From Hibiscus mutabilis (lineage: Eukaryota > Streptophyta > Magnoliopsida > Malvales > Malvaceae): a stretch of 64,000 bases of DNA. The stretch spans positions 13,303,932 through 13,367,931 of the forward strand of contig CM033732.1 in assembly GCA_019671005.1 (NCBI GenBank). The letters run 5' to 3'. The position numbers were made by a program, and so were the translations under genes. Shown one piece after another: positions 29,126 to 42,394 of this stretch (the stretch's first letter is position 1; every line of letters begins with the position of its first letter). The notes under the pieces were generated by a model. The model ran no database searches and had not been told where the DNA came from. It worked only from the letters and a program-made list of their open reading frames with translations.

Positions 29126-32100
29126 TGTAACACCCTCAACGTATATTCGATGATTAAATACATATTGAAGATGTTACTAAAGTTTTTAACTAATTTCCTG
29201 ACTTGTAATTTTTTATATCAAATCCTATTACTAAGAGTTTAAAACCATACCATTCATCCATAATACTTAGGTTACAAGCCCATTTAAACAAGTAAACTAA
29301 CTTATAAGTGTAGTAATACAAAACAACTACTAATTTAAAATACGAGTACATGCCCACTAGACTAGGATGTAAGTGTACATACTATTACTTATAAGCGATA
29401 ACTCGATTTTCAAAGTGCAGCTCCTTCTTCAATAATACTAGCCCAATCGACCTATATGTGATACGAAACACACGCTAAGTATAACTTAGTGAGGCATAAA
29501 TATAACAATATAAACAAATAACATAAATATCACAATCCTTGCAAAAATGGCATGCGATTCCCCGTGCAGTTTATAACATTTCATCATTTATCATAGTAAA
29601 TGAGAAACTAACTTATTTCAATGAATCATAATTGTATGCATATATCCAAAGTCATAATATCATTCTTACTTTATCAATAGTAAATACGATAGACTTACTG
29701 GCCTATCCACCTGCATAAAAGCATTTCATGAATTATAGCCCAAAGTACAATTTCATGTGAACCTTTGGTATACGAGTCATCATAACGATACCGTAGTGTT
29801 TGCAACGCTGTAGTGTTTGCAACGCCGTAGCGTTTGATGATTAGTACGTACTCGAGGACGCCCTTTGCTCATCATTATCGTACCTTTTGTGCTAGTTGAC
29901 ACTGAAGTGTCTAAACAACACCGTAGTGTCTGAAGTCAACACCGAAGTGTCTGGAACGCACCGTAGTGCTGGAACGCGGCTGCTAAGACTCTATGGATAT
30001 CCAATTATACCAAATACTCTCACACTAGTACTCGGGCATAACAATATAATATTTTCACATTCAATATCAAATCCATCAATACTATCATCCATAATTTGAT
30101 TATGGGCAGTTCATACCCAAAATTTAAAAGTTTGATTTATCTTAGATAAATCTATAAACTATGACAATGTATCATACATGTCACATTATTAATTCATAAC
30201 ATTCATACAATTATTAATTAACATGCGTTTTAATTAATATCAAGGTCGACTTGTAGCAAGTCTTCCTATTTGTAACATGTCATACATGCATATAATGCAC
30301 TCACCTGGGCTATGCAAAATACTGGGCCTCACTAAGCTAGTTCACTACGTTTTCCTTACCTCTTTTATCTCATGTTTCTTTGTCCTGCTCGGATGCTGCA
30401 ATTTACCAATCGAACATATACAATAACATACATCTTAGATTTTTTTATAACACTGCTTAACTATAAAATACTAGTATAATTATTCGAATATAAAATTTTC
30501 CTAAATTTTTCTATTTTTCTTCCTTAGTAGCGAAATAGTCCATTTTGGTCCCTAGTGACCATTTTGCACCTTTTTTGCAATTTATTCAAGCTCGAATCAC
30601 AATTATTCTATCATTTTCTCTAACTTTTATTCAATGCCCTTCAATCCACTGACCTTTGTTAAAGTGACATTTTAGTCACTAATTTCACACAAAAGTTTGC
30701 AAACTTGTATTAATTAATCATTCCAACATTTTACAATTTTTCTCAAAATTTTCCTTCTATTCTAGCCCTTGGCCGAATTGGTCACTAGACCTTCCCAAGG
30801 TTGTTTTTCATTCAAACAACATTCTAATATGCTCAAAATAATTTTTCCAACATGTATTCTTCATTTTCAAGAATTAACACTTAAAACCCCAATTTATTCC
30901 TACATGTCGAATTGGGTGTAAGCTTTTCAAGGACTTTATTTTGGTCATAATGCCATAATCATGCTTGTAATTTCATAATCTCTTCAAGTCCACCACTAGA
31001 ATAATTTTCACAATATTTTCCCTAATTTACCAAGCATGCCAAAATAGTCACTTTGAAGACTAGTTGAGGATTTTCCATTCCAACATCAAAATCAAGCTTG
31101 TAGAATCACAAATCTTCCATATTCATCCTTAATTTCAAAACCCTAAATAAAATTACAAATTCTAGGGTTAGAGTTTATGTCTTCATACATGAAATTAATC
31201 TAAATCTAAGCTTGATTTCAACCCCACACACTTGATTTGCTTAAATCAAGCTTCAATCTCAACATAGAACATGAAACCCTATTTTCTCTCTCATCAATAA
31301 CATGAACAAATCTTCATAACTCTTTGTAAAATTACTATCAAATGAAAGCAAATTGAACATAGATTAATTTTCTACCAAAAACATACATTGAATCTTGTTT
31401 GGAAGCCTTCAAAATGCCTAGGAAAAATTTTGTGTATTTTTTCCTTTCTCTCTTGGTTTTTTCGAAATGGAGGAGAAAAAGATGAACATATTGTGTTCAT
31501 CTTTTATCTTATTAATGCCATGTGTATTTAATTAAATTCATTTAATTACTTGATTCCAAACAACCCTCCAACTAAGTCTTATTTTCTAATTTGCAATTTT
31601 GTAAAATTAGAACTAAATCTAGTTAGAATCCAACTAGAAATATTAAAATATTCCTAAAAATAATATTTTATGAATTTTCCATGGCTTATGGAACTGTATT
31701 TAAAATTTTAATTCGATCTGATTACCCGATAATCACTTACTACGATTTTCCATTTTTCGAACTATCGGATTAAATCTGAAATTCTCATTTTTTCTAATTT
31801 CCATAAATAAATATTATTGATATACAAAATATTCCATAATTTTGTAAAAATAAAAAATCTAGAAATTTTGACTGGGTCTAATATACTGATAATTTACCTG
31901 AAATCTTTATCGGATAAAATTATCTTAATAATCCTTTATCAGTTATCCATACAAATATTATTAACTCAAACTGATTCCTTTTTATCATTCTCAAGTACTG
32001 ACATGGGACCTTCCCAGGAGGTCATCCATCCTATGCCCTGAGCATGATTAACTTTTCGGTTCGATCGAAATTCGATATCTTATACTGCATTTTTATCCCT

Positions 32101-32647
32101 GAAACCTATATCAGATTTTTCTCCATGTCCTGATTTATCCATATACAGGATATAATAATTATTGATAATTTCTCCATGTATTTTTATTCGAATAAAATAT
32201 CTGCTTATCCCCTAATTGTTTGATCGAAAATAGATTTCGACATAAATCTCATACCAGAAATCTAATTATACATATCAACTTTCTGTAACCTGTACTACTT
32301 ATCTGTGAAAAAAATATTTAAAAAATTATCCATCAGGTGCCTATACTTTTCCCATATTTAAACTCTAGACACCAACTTTCATCTTACTGTCATTTTGGTC
32401 ACTAAACTTTATCTTTTAATTCTGATTCCAATTCCCATTGGATTTAAACCAAACTTCGCAAGTACCCTATTTTGCTTACTCTCTATCACATGATACTCTT
32501 AATTCTTACAAATTCCTTTCCTAGAATCTATAATTAAAGAAATCCTAACATTTTTATTTTGTCATTTTAGTCACTAAGTTAGCTTTTAAGCCCTTATCTT
32601 ATTTCTAAACGACTCTTAAAAAACTTAGCAAATTTCAGGGTATTACA
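29126..32647 (-). repeat. 3' LTR of element F
   Basis: 3522 bp, homologous over its whole length to 37473-40971. It contains short internal repeats of CACCGTAGTGT / CACCGAAGTGTCT (about 29790-29975). No GTAYCGRTAC dyad cluster was noticed. Confidence 0.9.
29790..29975. repeat. Short ACACCGWAGTGTCT repeats in F LTR
   Basis: Imperfect 10-20-bp repeats of CCGTAGTGTYTG and ACACCGAAGTGTCT. The other LTR has a shorter version at 38138-38305. ACACCGAAGTGT is itself nearly palindromic (ACAC...GTGT). Confidence 0.65.
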
Positions 32648-32661
32648 ATTCTTCCCCTTAA
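32648..32661 (-). promoter_or_regulatory. Polypurine tract, element F
   Basis: On the minus strand, AAGGGGAAGAAT directly precedes the 3' LTR start TGTAATACCC. Confidence 0.75.
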
Positions 32662-32689
32662 GAAAATTCGTCCTCAAATTTTAAAACTT

Positions 32690-32992
32690 ACCTGATTTAA
32701 ATAGTTGCGGGTACTGATCTCTCAATTTCTCCTCGGTCTCCCAAGTTGCCTCTTCCACTTTGTGGTTCCTTCAAAGGACTTTGACCAATGTAATTTTCTT
32801 AGTCTTCAATTCTTTGACTTCATACGATAAAATCTCCACTGGTTCTTCTTCATATGTTAAATCAGGTTGCAATTCAATCTCTTCTAGAGTGTTAACATGC
32901 GAGGGATCTATTCGATACCTTCGCAACATAGATACATGAAACACATCATGGATCTTGCTTATCTCTGGAGGTAAGGCCAGTTGATAAGCCAC
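32690..32992 (-). pseudogene. Integrase C-terminus and chromodomain, element F
   Basis: The frame 32771-32992 has EISKIHDVFHVSMLRRY, then EEPVEILSYEVKELKTKK and ITLVKVL, the first part of a chromodomain. A TGA replaces the expected Trp codon (VKVL-stop-RNHK). The rest (VEEATWETEEKLRDQYPQLF) follows to about 32690. Chromodomains of this class target integration to marked heterochromatin. The stop makes it non-functional. Confidence 0.8.
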
Positions 32993-33979
32993 TGGTCCAA
33001 CTCTTTTGAGAATCTCATAAGGTCCAATGAATCTGGGACTTAGTTTCCCTTTTTGACCAAAACATAGTACTTTCTTCTAAGGTGAGACGTTCAGGAAAAC
33101 TTTATCTCCAACTTCAAATTCAGCATCATTTCTCTTTTTCTACATATGCCTTTTGTCGATCCGTGGTTGCTTTGAGATTATTCTAAATGATCCTCACTCT
33201 ATCTTTTATTTCTCAAGTTAAATCAATCCCACTTGTTTTGGGGTCATTATGAACATTTCGATCCTGTAATTCGAACCAATTAAGATGAGTTCTGCACTTT
33301 CGTCCATAAAGTACTTCAAACGGTGCCATTTTGATGCTTGTCTGGTAACTGTTGTTATATGCGAATTTAGCTAATGGCAAATACCTTTCCCATGATCCAG
33401 TGAACTCAATAATGCAAGCTCGCAACATGTCTTTTAAAATCTGGATCGTTCGTTTTGACTGCTCGTCCGTCTGCGAATGGAATGCAGTACTAAATTTTAA
33501 TTTAGTACCTAGTGCCTCGTCTAATGCTCCCCAAAACCTCAAGATAAACCTCCGGTCGCTATCCGATACAATCGATACTGGGACACCATATAGTCGTACT
33601 ATTTCTCTGTTATACAATTATGCGTACTTATCCTTTGAATAATCCACAAAAATTGGAATAAAATGCGCAAACTTCGTTAAATGATCCACTATGACCCATA
33701 TTGAATCCTTTTTGCTGGCCGTAACTGGTAACCCTGTTATAAAATCCATAGTCACTTTTTCTCATTTCCACTGAGGAAGAGAGATAGGATGTAACAACCC
33801 AGAAGGTACTTGATGCTCTGCTTTAACTTGTTGACATGTCAGACATTTTGCTACAAACTCTGAGATTGCTCTTTTTATTCCCGGCCACCAATAGCGGGTT
33901 TTCAAATCTTGATACATCTTATTACTTCATGGGTGTATAGTTAATGGGCAATAGTGAGCTTCTGTTAAAATCTCTTTCT
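32993..33979 (-). pseudogene. Integrase, element F
   Basis: The frame 33213-33617 carries YGVPVSIVSDSDRRFILRFW (second Asp), FSTAFHSQTDEQSKRTIQIL (Glu region) and FAYNNSYQTSIKMAPFE. The flanks (32993-33212, 33618-33979) hold the GPF/LSPRF-like C-terminal part and the zinc-finger region in broken frames. Confidence 0.75.
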
Positions 33980-34686
33980 TCAATTTGCCATAGTCAGGAA
34001 TATAAACTTTTCTTCGATAGTATAAACAACCATCAGACTTGATTTCATAGTCTTGCGCTTCCCAAATTCAACTTGTTTCCTCTTTTCAAGGCATTCTTCA
34101 TCTGTAATTTGCAAATCTTTAATTCGATCCAACAAGGCTAGTTTAAGATGAAATTCTGCTGCTAATAACCCATCATGTCCCAAGAATAATTGTGCATTTA
34201 TTGCACATAACACAGAGAACGTCTTTTGACTAAGAGCATCGGCTATCACATTAGCTTTTTCAGGATGATAATCGATAATCAGATCATAATCTTTTAGGAA
34301 TTCAACCTACCTTTGTTGTCTTAGATTCAGATCTCGTTATGTCATCAAGTATTTCAAACTTTTGTGATCAGTGTAGATATGACACTTTTCACCATACAAA
34401 TAATGTCTCCAAATTTTCAGTGCAAAAATTACTGCCGCTATCTCCAAGTCATGAGTCGAATAATTCTTTTCATGAGTTTTGAGTTGTCACGATACATAAG
34501 CTACAACATGTCCTTTTTGCATTAATACACAACCCAAACTATTATGGGATGCATCACTAAACAAAATGTACTCTTTTCCCGCCTCTGGTTGAATTAATAC
34601 TGGTGCCTCATCAAAACTTTCTTTAATTTTTCGAAACTCTCTTGACACTTCTCTGTCCATACAAAAGAAACATCTTTCCTTAATAG
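33980..34686 (-). pseudogene. RNase H and tether, element F
   Basis: The frame 33980-34249 begins MIADALSQKTF (ADALS is the last RNase H motif) and runs into the linker before integrase. Upstream, 34260-34686 holds the remainder of RNase H with several stops. Confidence 0.65.
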
Positions 34687-35269
34687 CTAAGTAAGTGATA
34701 TGGCAATGATAAAGAAGTTTTGGACAAATCGTCTATAGTATCCAGATAATCCCAAGAAACTTCTGACTTCTGAGGCATTCTTTACTACTTCCCATTCAAG
34801 AATAGCTTGTACCTTATTGGGATCTACTCTTATTTCATTAGCTGATACGACATGTCCGAGAAAAGTTACTTCAGATAGCCATAATTCACATTTGGAAAAC
34901 TTCGCATAAAGCTGTTTATCCCTTAATGTTTGTAATACCACTCGGAGATGTCGACGTGATCATCTTCAGTCTTAGAATATACAAGATATTATCTATAAAT
35001 ACCACCACAAACTGGTCCAAGTAGGGTTGAAACACCTTATCTATCAATTCCATAAATGCGGCAGGGGCATTTGTAAGTCCAAACGGTATTACTAAAAACT
35101 CGTAGTGTCCATAGCGAGTCATGAATGTTGTCTTTGATATATCTTCTTTCTTAACTTTTAGCTGATAATATCTTGATCGAAGGTCGATCTTTGAAAACTC
35201 AGCAGCGCCTCTAAGCTGATCAAATAGATCTTTAATTCTTGGCAACGGATACTTATTCTTTATCGTCAC
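34687..35269 (-). pseudogene. Reverse transcriptase, element F
   Basis: The frame 34916-35269 has IDLRSRYYQLKVKKEDISKT, then FGLTNAPAAFMELID, and FIDNILYI where the catalytic YIDDILIY is expected; the second Asp is Asn. The frame 34687-34941 continues with KFSKCELWLSEVTFLGHVVS and RSFLGLSGYYRRFV. A frameshift at about 34920-34960 separates them. The changed catalytic residue alone would inactivate the enzyme. Confidence 0.8.
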
Positions 35270-36239
35270 CTTATTCAGTTATCGATAATCTATATACAAT
35301 CGTAAAGATTCATCCTTCTTTTTTACGAATAACACTGGGGCTCACCATGGCGACACACTCGGTTGAATATAGCCTCGATCTAATAACTCTTGTAATTGAG
35401 CTTTCAGCTCCCTTAATTATGTTGGTGCCATCCTATAGGGTGCCATCAATATCGGCTCTATTACGGGGTACACATTTATTCTGAATTGTACCTTTCTATA
35501 TGGAGGTAACCCTGGCAACTCATCTAGAAATACATCTAAAAGTTTTCGCACAATTGAGATATCCTTCAATTTCTTGCTTGATGCTTGCGTATTCACCATA
35601 TTATCTAAATACGATTCACACCCATTATTTAATATTCTCAGAGTCATCGCTACAAAGATTACTGAGTTTAGGCAATCATTTTATTCTCCCACTACAACCA
35701 CCTCAGAACCATCTGGTCCTTGAAGTGCTAGTTGCTTTTTTTACATTTAACATCTGTATCATATGTAGATAGCTAGTCCATCCCCAATATGATCTCAAAT
35801 TCATAGAATGGTAGCTCCATTAAGTTTACTGAAAATTCAATCTCTTGAATCACTAAGGGACAATTCTTACATATCTGGGTCACTCTAGTACTTGACCAAG
35901 CAGATTACTGGCAATCACATCACTACTAATAGTCTCCATAAGAATTATTCTTTCAATAACTAGTTTGGAGCTAATATACGAATGAGTAGAACCAGGATCA
36001 ATTAAAACAAACACATGTTCACCAAAAAGTCAGAAAGTATCTGCTATAATATCTGGATCATGCTTGTCCTCATTTGTGCGTATATTATACACTCGAGCTG
36101 GGGTTTAAAATTCTCATATTGATGTCGTCTCTAATCCGGATTGGTTTGATGTTCTAGCTTGTTCGATTCTACCACGATCACGGCCTCTATGTGGAGCTAT
36201 TACAGATCGCTCTGACTGGATAAGGTTCTTTGTCTGTCT
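35270..36239 (-). pseudogene. Protease region, element F
   Basis: EHVFVLIDPGSTHSYIS at about 35970-36020 is the aspartic-protease active site in the DPGSTHS form seen in this lineage. 35417-35647 reads ELPGLPPYRKVQFRINVYPV, the segment before reverse transcriptase. Stops interrupt the frame between them. Confidence 0.7.
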
Positions 36240-37306
36240 TCGCGGACATTCTCTAGCAAAATGTCTCATCTGACCACATTGCAGACAGGCTCATGTAATA
36301 GTACAGCAAACCCTTCCATGTTTTTTCCTATAGTGTTCACATTCTGGGTATGAAGCTTTTTCTGACTTCTTCAAGCCTGCAGTAGACATCTGAGAAGCTT
36401 GGGCTCTTTTAGAAAAAAGATTTCTACATGTAGATCCAGTTCCAGTCTTTCTTTGTTGACGAGAACCTTTACTTCACTTAGAGTATACTGAGACAAATGA
36501 TTCTCTAGATCTTTTAGTTGATCGAGATGATTAAGCTCTGACTCGCTCTAGATAGGCCATTTCCATAGCCTTTGATCTGTTCACCGCATCTTGATAAACT
36601 GATAGGTCCATGCCTAACAGGAATTTCTCGGGTCTTGGGTGAAGCCCCTCAATAAACCATTCACAGTGAGATTTTTCAGTCAGCATTAAATCGGCTGCAT
36701 ATCTGCTCAGTCAGTTAAACTCTAACTCTAACTCATAAACTGAGCGATTGCCTTGCTTGAGATTCAGGAACTGCTGAAGCATTTTTCTCTTAAATTGATC
36801 ACCAACATATTTGGCCTTAAATGCTTCCTGGAAAATGTCCAAGTCATTTGTTCAGTAGGTACTAGCTCTATGGCATTCGACCACTATATACGAGCATGTT
36901 CCCTTAGAAGAGATACAACTCCCTCTAGTTTTTTCAGCATCAGTGTAGTTTAGCTCGTCCAGCATAATCTTTACATTATTTAACCATAAGTCTGTGGCCA
37001 TCGGACCACCTTCTCCATTAAACTCAGGCACACCCAATTTCTTAAGCTCTTTAGTAATCGATGCTCTTACGAGTGCAGGAGTCGAAGCTGGTGCAGACAC
37101 TAGAGCAGGTGGTTGCAGCCTATTAATCACCGCCTCTAACGCTTGCACTGACGCTCCATATTCTTGAGCTAGAGCTCCCTGCTGTCAGGTGGTTCAACTA
37201 GGGCAGGAGCTGGAGGTAGAACTTGCTGCACCTCATTACTATCGCTATGAGCCTCTTCCGAACACTGATGATCCGTCGCATGACGTGATCCCTCAGTGTC
37301 CGACAT
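36240..37306 (-). pseudogene. gag, element F
   Basis: The ATG at 37306 gives MSDTEGSRHATDHQCSEEAH. Then a stop or frameshift near 37170 leads to VQALEAVINRLQPPALVSAP and LGVPEFNGEGGPMATDLWLN (36852-37148), the usual capsid start. The knuckle CLQCGQMRHFAREC (CX2CX4HX4C) is at 36246-36287. Confidence 0.8.
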
Positions 37307-37455
37307 TATCTATTACAACATAATCGGAATCATATTAGTAAAGAGCCACATCAAGTTATATAAGCAATACATCAGTAACATAACATCTTAGAGGCCTGTA
37401 CACTTTAAACAAATTACAACGGACTCGGTTTAACCTCCATAATCGGCTAAACCTA

Positions 37456-37467
37456 GCTCTGATACCA
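37456..37467 (-). promoter_or_regulatory. Primer-binding site, tRNA-iMet type, element F
   Basis: The plus strand reads GCTCTGATACCA, the 3' end of plant initiator tRNA-Met. It lies five bases from the 5' LTR. Confidence 0.85.
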
Positions 37468-37472
37468 CTAAA

Positions 37473-40400
37473 TGTAACACTCTCAACGTATATTCGATGA
37501 TTAAATATACATTGAAAATGTTACTAAAGTTTTTAACTGATTTCCTGACTTGTAATTTTTTTATATCAAATCCTATTGCTAAGAGTTTAAAACCATATAA
37601 TTCATCCATAATACTTAGGTTACAAGCCCATTTAAACAAGTAAACTAACTTATAAGTTTAGAAATACAAAACAGCTACTAATTTAAAATACGAGTACATG
37701 CCCACTAGACTAGGATGTAAGTGTACATACTATTGCTTATAAGCGATAACTCGATTTTCAAAAGTGCAGCTCATTCTTCGATAGTACTAGCCCAATCGAC
37801 CTACGTATGATACAAAACACACACTAAGTATAACTTAGTGAGGCATAAATATAAAAATATAAAAAATAACATAAATATCACAATCCTTGCAAAAATGGCA
37901 TGCGATTCCCCGTGCAGTTTGTAACATTTCATCATTTATCATAGTAAATGAAAAACTAACTTATTTCAATGAATCGTAATTGTATGTATATATAAAAAGT
38001 CATAATATCATTCTTACTTTATCAATAGTAAATACGATAGACTTACTGGCTTATCCACCTACATAAAAACATTTCATGAATTACAGCCCAAAGTACAATT
38101 TCATGTAAACTTATGGTATACGAGTCATCATAATGATACCGTAGTGTCTGCAACACCGTAACGTCTGATGATGAGTACGTACTCGGGGACGCCATTTGCT
38201 TCTCATTATCGCACCTTTTGTGCTAGTTGACACCGAAGTGTCTAAACAACACCGTAGTGTCTGAGGTCAACACCGAAATGTCTGGAACGCACCGAAGTGC
38301 TGGAACGCAGCTGCTAAGACTCTATAGATATCCAATTATACCAAAGACTCTCACACTAGTACTCGGGCATAACAATATAATATTTTCACATTTAATATCA
38401 AATCCATCAATACTATCATCCATAATTTGATTATGGACAGTTCATACCCAAAATCTAAAAGTTGATTTATCTTAGATAAATTTATAAACTATGACAATGT
38501 ATCCTACATGTCACATTATTAATTCATAACATTCATACAATTATTAATTAACATGCATTTTAATTAATATCAAGGTCAACTTGTCGCAAGTATTCCTATT
38601 TGTAACATTTCATACATGCATATAATGCACTCACCTGGGCTATGCAAAATACTGGGCCTCACTAAGTTGGTTCACTACTTTTTCCTTGCCTCTTTTATCT
38701 CGAGTTTCCTTGTCCTGCTCGGATGCTGCAATTTACCAATCGAACATATACAATAACATACATGTTAGATTTTTTTCTAACAATGCTTAACTATAAAATA
38801 CTAATATAATTATTCGAATAGAAAAATTTTCCTAAAATTTTCTCTTTTTCTTCCTTAGTAGTCGAATAGTCCATTTTGGTCCCTAGTGACCATTTTGCAA
38901 TTTATTCAAGCTCAAATCACAATTATTCTATAATACTATAATTTTTCACTAACTTTTATCCAATGCCCTTCAATCCACTAACCTTTGTTAATGTGACATT
39001 TTAGTCACTAATTTCACAGAAAAGTTTGCAAACTTGTATTAATTAATCATTCCAACATTTTTACAATTTTTCTCAAATTTTTCCTTCTATTTTAGCCCTT
39101 AGCCGAATTGGTCACTAGAACTTTCCAAGGTTGTTTTTCATCCAAACAACATTCTAATATGCTCAAAATAATTTTTCCAACATGTATTCTTCATTTTCAA
39201 GAATTAGCACTTAAAACCCCAATTTATTCCTACATGCCGAATTGGGTGTAAGCTTTTCAAGGACTTTATTTTGGTCATAATGCCATAATCAAGCTTGTAA
39301 TTTCATAATCTCTTCAAATCCACCACTAGAATAATTTTCACAATATTTTTCCTAATTTACCAAGCATGCCGAAATAGTCACTTTGAAGACTAGTTGAGGA
39401 TTTTTCATTCTAACATCAAAATCAAGCTTGTAGAATCATAAATCTTCCATATTCATCCTTAATTTCAAAACCCTAAATAAAATCCTAAATTCTAGGGTTA
39501 GGGTTTATGTCTTCAAACATAAAATTAATCTAAATCTAAACTTGATTTCAACTCCACAACACTTGATTTGCTTAAATCAAGCTTCAATCTCAACCTAGAA
39601 CATGAAACCCTATTTTCTTTCTCATCAATAATATGAACAAATCTTCATAACTCTTTGAAAATTACTATCAAATGAAAGAAAATTGAACATAGATTAATTT
39701 TCTACCAAAAACATACCTTGAATCTTGTTTGGAAGCCTTGAGAATGCCTAGGAAAAATTTGTGTATTTTTTTCCTTTCTCTCTTGGTGTTTTCGAAATGG
39801 AGGAGAAGAAGATGAACATATTTTGTTCATCTTTTATCTCATTAATTCCATGTGTATTTAATTAAATTCATTTAATTACTTGATTCTAAATAGCCCTCCA
39901 ACTAAGTCTTATTTTCTAATTTGCCGTTTTGTAAAAGTGGAACTAAATCTAGTTAGAATCCAACTAGAAATATTAAAATATTCCTAAAGATAATATTTTA
40001 TGAATTTTACATGGCTTATGGAACTGTCTTTAAAATTTCAATTCGATCCGATTACCCCATAATCACTTACTACAATTTTCCATTTTTCGAACTATCGGAT
40101 TAAATCTGAAATTCTAATATTTCTAATTTCCATAAATAAATATTATTGATATACAAAATATCCCATAATTTTTTAAAAATAAAAAATCTTGAAATTTTGA
40201 CTAGGTCTAATATACTGATAATTTACCCAAAATCTTTATCGAATAAAATTCTCTTAATAATCTTTTATCAGTTATCCATACGAATAATATTAACTCGAAC
40301 TGATTCCTTTTTATCATTCTCAAGTACTAACATGGGACATTCCTAGGAGATCATCCATCCTATGCCCTGAGCACGCTTAACTTTGCGGTTCGATCGAAAT

Positions 40401-40971
40401 TCGATATCTTATACTGCATTTTTATTCCCAAAACCTATATCGGATTTTTCTCCATGCCTTGATTTATCCATATACAGGATATAATAATTACTGATAATCT
40501 CTCCATGTATTTTTATTCGAATCAAATATCTGCTTATCCCTTAATTGTTCGATCGAAAATAGATTTCTACATAAATCCTATACCGGAAATCTAATTATAC
40601 GGATCAACTTTATGTAACATGTACTACTTATCTGTGAAATAAAAATATTTAAAAAATTATCCATCAGGTGCCTATACTTTTCCCATATTTAGACTCTAGA
40701 CACCAACTTTCATCTTACTGTCATTTTGGTCACTAAACTTTATCTTTTAATCCTGATTCCAATTCCTATTGGATTTCAACCAAACATCGCAAGTACCCTA
40801 TTTTGCTTACTCTACGATACTCTTAATTATCATAAATTCCTTTCCTAGAATCCATAATTAAAGAAATCCTAACTTTTTCATTTTGTCATTTTAGTCACTA
40901 AGTTAGCTTTTAAGCTCTTATCTTAGTACTAAATGACTCTTAAACAACTTAACAAATTTCTGGATATTACA
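37473..40971 (-). repeat. 5' LTR of element F
   Basis: 3499 bp, homologous to 29126-32647. Ends TGTAACACTC and GGATATTACA on the plus strand. Confidence 0.9.
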
Positions 40972-40976
40972 TATTG

Positions 40977-42394
40977 AAAATCGAATCAAATTTGTCAAGT
41001 CTAGTATTTTTTTTTAACAATTTCTACTTAGGGGAGGGAGAAGGGGGAATTTGATCTTAATGAATTTTAAACCCACAACCTAAGGGAGAGGAGAGGGAGT
41101 CAACCGAAAGCTTTAACTATGCTTAAATATGAATATTTTGAATAAAAATGGATCATGTGGCATTGCTCGTTACATGAGTCAATAGAAAAGGTAAATGAAT
41201 ATGTATTTTAAATAGTTAGATGTTTTGTTTTACTAAATAATCATATACGTCTAATTGCGTATCCATGTTCTTGCCGATTATCAACTGCTTCGTATTGATG
41301 ATTGAGACACTGTGTTTTACATTGATAATTTTAAAACCGAAACCTTCATATATGTTGACATCTTCGTATTTGTTAATGTGTCAAATAGGCGGCCCTCGTA
41401 GATGTCAGAGTCGGATATTTTTGACATGCGCAGCTCGCTTGTATGTGTTGCAGGTTTGTGTATTGCGCCCAACTTCGCTTCTGAATGTAACGCTTTGTGC
41501 ATACGAGTATAGGGTCCTTATGCGCTCAGGAATACCGACTGGCCATTGTGCTTATGCGCCTCTTTATCGTTTAATAAACGAAAAGGAAAGAGTAGAAGAT
41601 GATTGCTCTATGTTACTGCGTCAGCTCAAGTTGTTGATATCTTAACAAATTGCACTTTCAAAAAACACACCTTGTAGACAAAGTGATTGAACTCAGATCT
41701 CCTAAGATGAATATTATTTTCTTTTCGACTGAGACTACGTGTTGGGTACGAATAAAATCTACTAATTAGTGATTCTGGTCTCCAGATTTTTCTTCCTCTA
41801 TGTAATATAATATAAATGACTGTTTTAATAGCATCTTAACAGAAATTTAAGAACTAAAAAAGAAGGATAAACATTCTCTGAGCCTTTCTTCCCTCTATTT
41901 TTTCATGCTCTTCTCTCCCATTCTTTCAAACTCCTGATATTTGCTTAAAGGACTTGGTGTCTCACCTCGTTAAACTAGCTGGTTGTTGATGACTAATCCA
42001 TAGATTTGAGAAATAACCATGAACACTACATTTCTATTGCTATGTGTGTTATCACTCGATTTACATTTGAAATCCAAGTTCCAGAACATTATCTAAGGCG
42101 TTACTGCAGCATTCTCCCAAATGAAAATCTATTAATAACTCAAGCCTGATAACTTACTGATACAAAGCATTTTTTGAAAAAATTCTTTTCACCTCATGCC
42201 AAGAACAGAAAATGGAGGGCAAAAACAGACACGAAGGAATGAATTAACTATAATTAATCTTCATTTTCATTGTTGAAGAGAGATGGGAAACATAGAATGA
42301 GCAACAATTTTAGAGCTCAATTGCTCTTGAGCTCGAAGATTAAACATACAAAATATAAATCCTTCACCTGATGTTGCACTTCACTTGATTTCAC
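40977..42394. other. Spacer between element F and TerC
   Basis: No recognised gene or element beyond the last few bases of the TCGGGT repeat. A 126-codon frame at 41265-41645 lacks recognisable domains. The last 200 bases probably contain the TerC 3' UTR. Confidence 0.4.

Larger units (their letters stand above)
29126..40971 (-). mobile_element. Element F: Tekay/Del-type chromovirus
   Basis: A complete 11.8-kb Ty3/gypsy element on the minus strand. LTRs are at 37473-40971 (5', 3499 bp) and 29126-32647 (3', 3522 bp). Plus-strand LTR ends are TGTAACACYCTCAACG and ATTACA. Flanking 5-mers are GATTG and TATTG (one mismatch). It has a tRNA-iMet primer site, gag with a CCHC knuckle, protease, RT, RNase H, integrase and a C-terminal chromodomain. 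LTRs differ by many scattered substitutions and small indels, and pol has stops and frameshifts. It is an old, inactive copy. Confidence 0.9.

Noticed and set aside
41265..41645. A 126-codon ORF between element F and TerC
   Set aside because: No recognisable domain, an unusual composition and a competing antisense frame over the same bases. Treated as chance.
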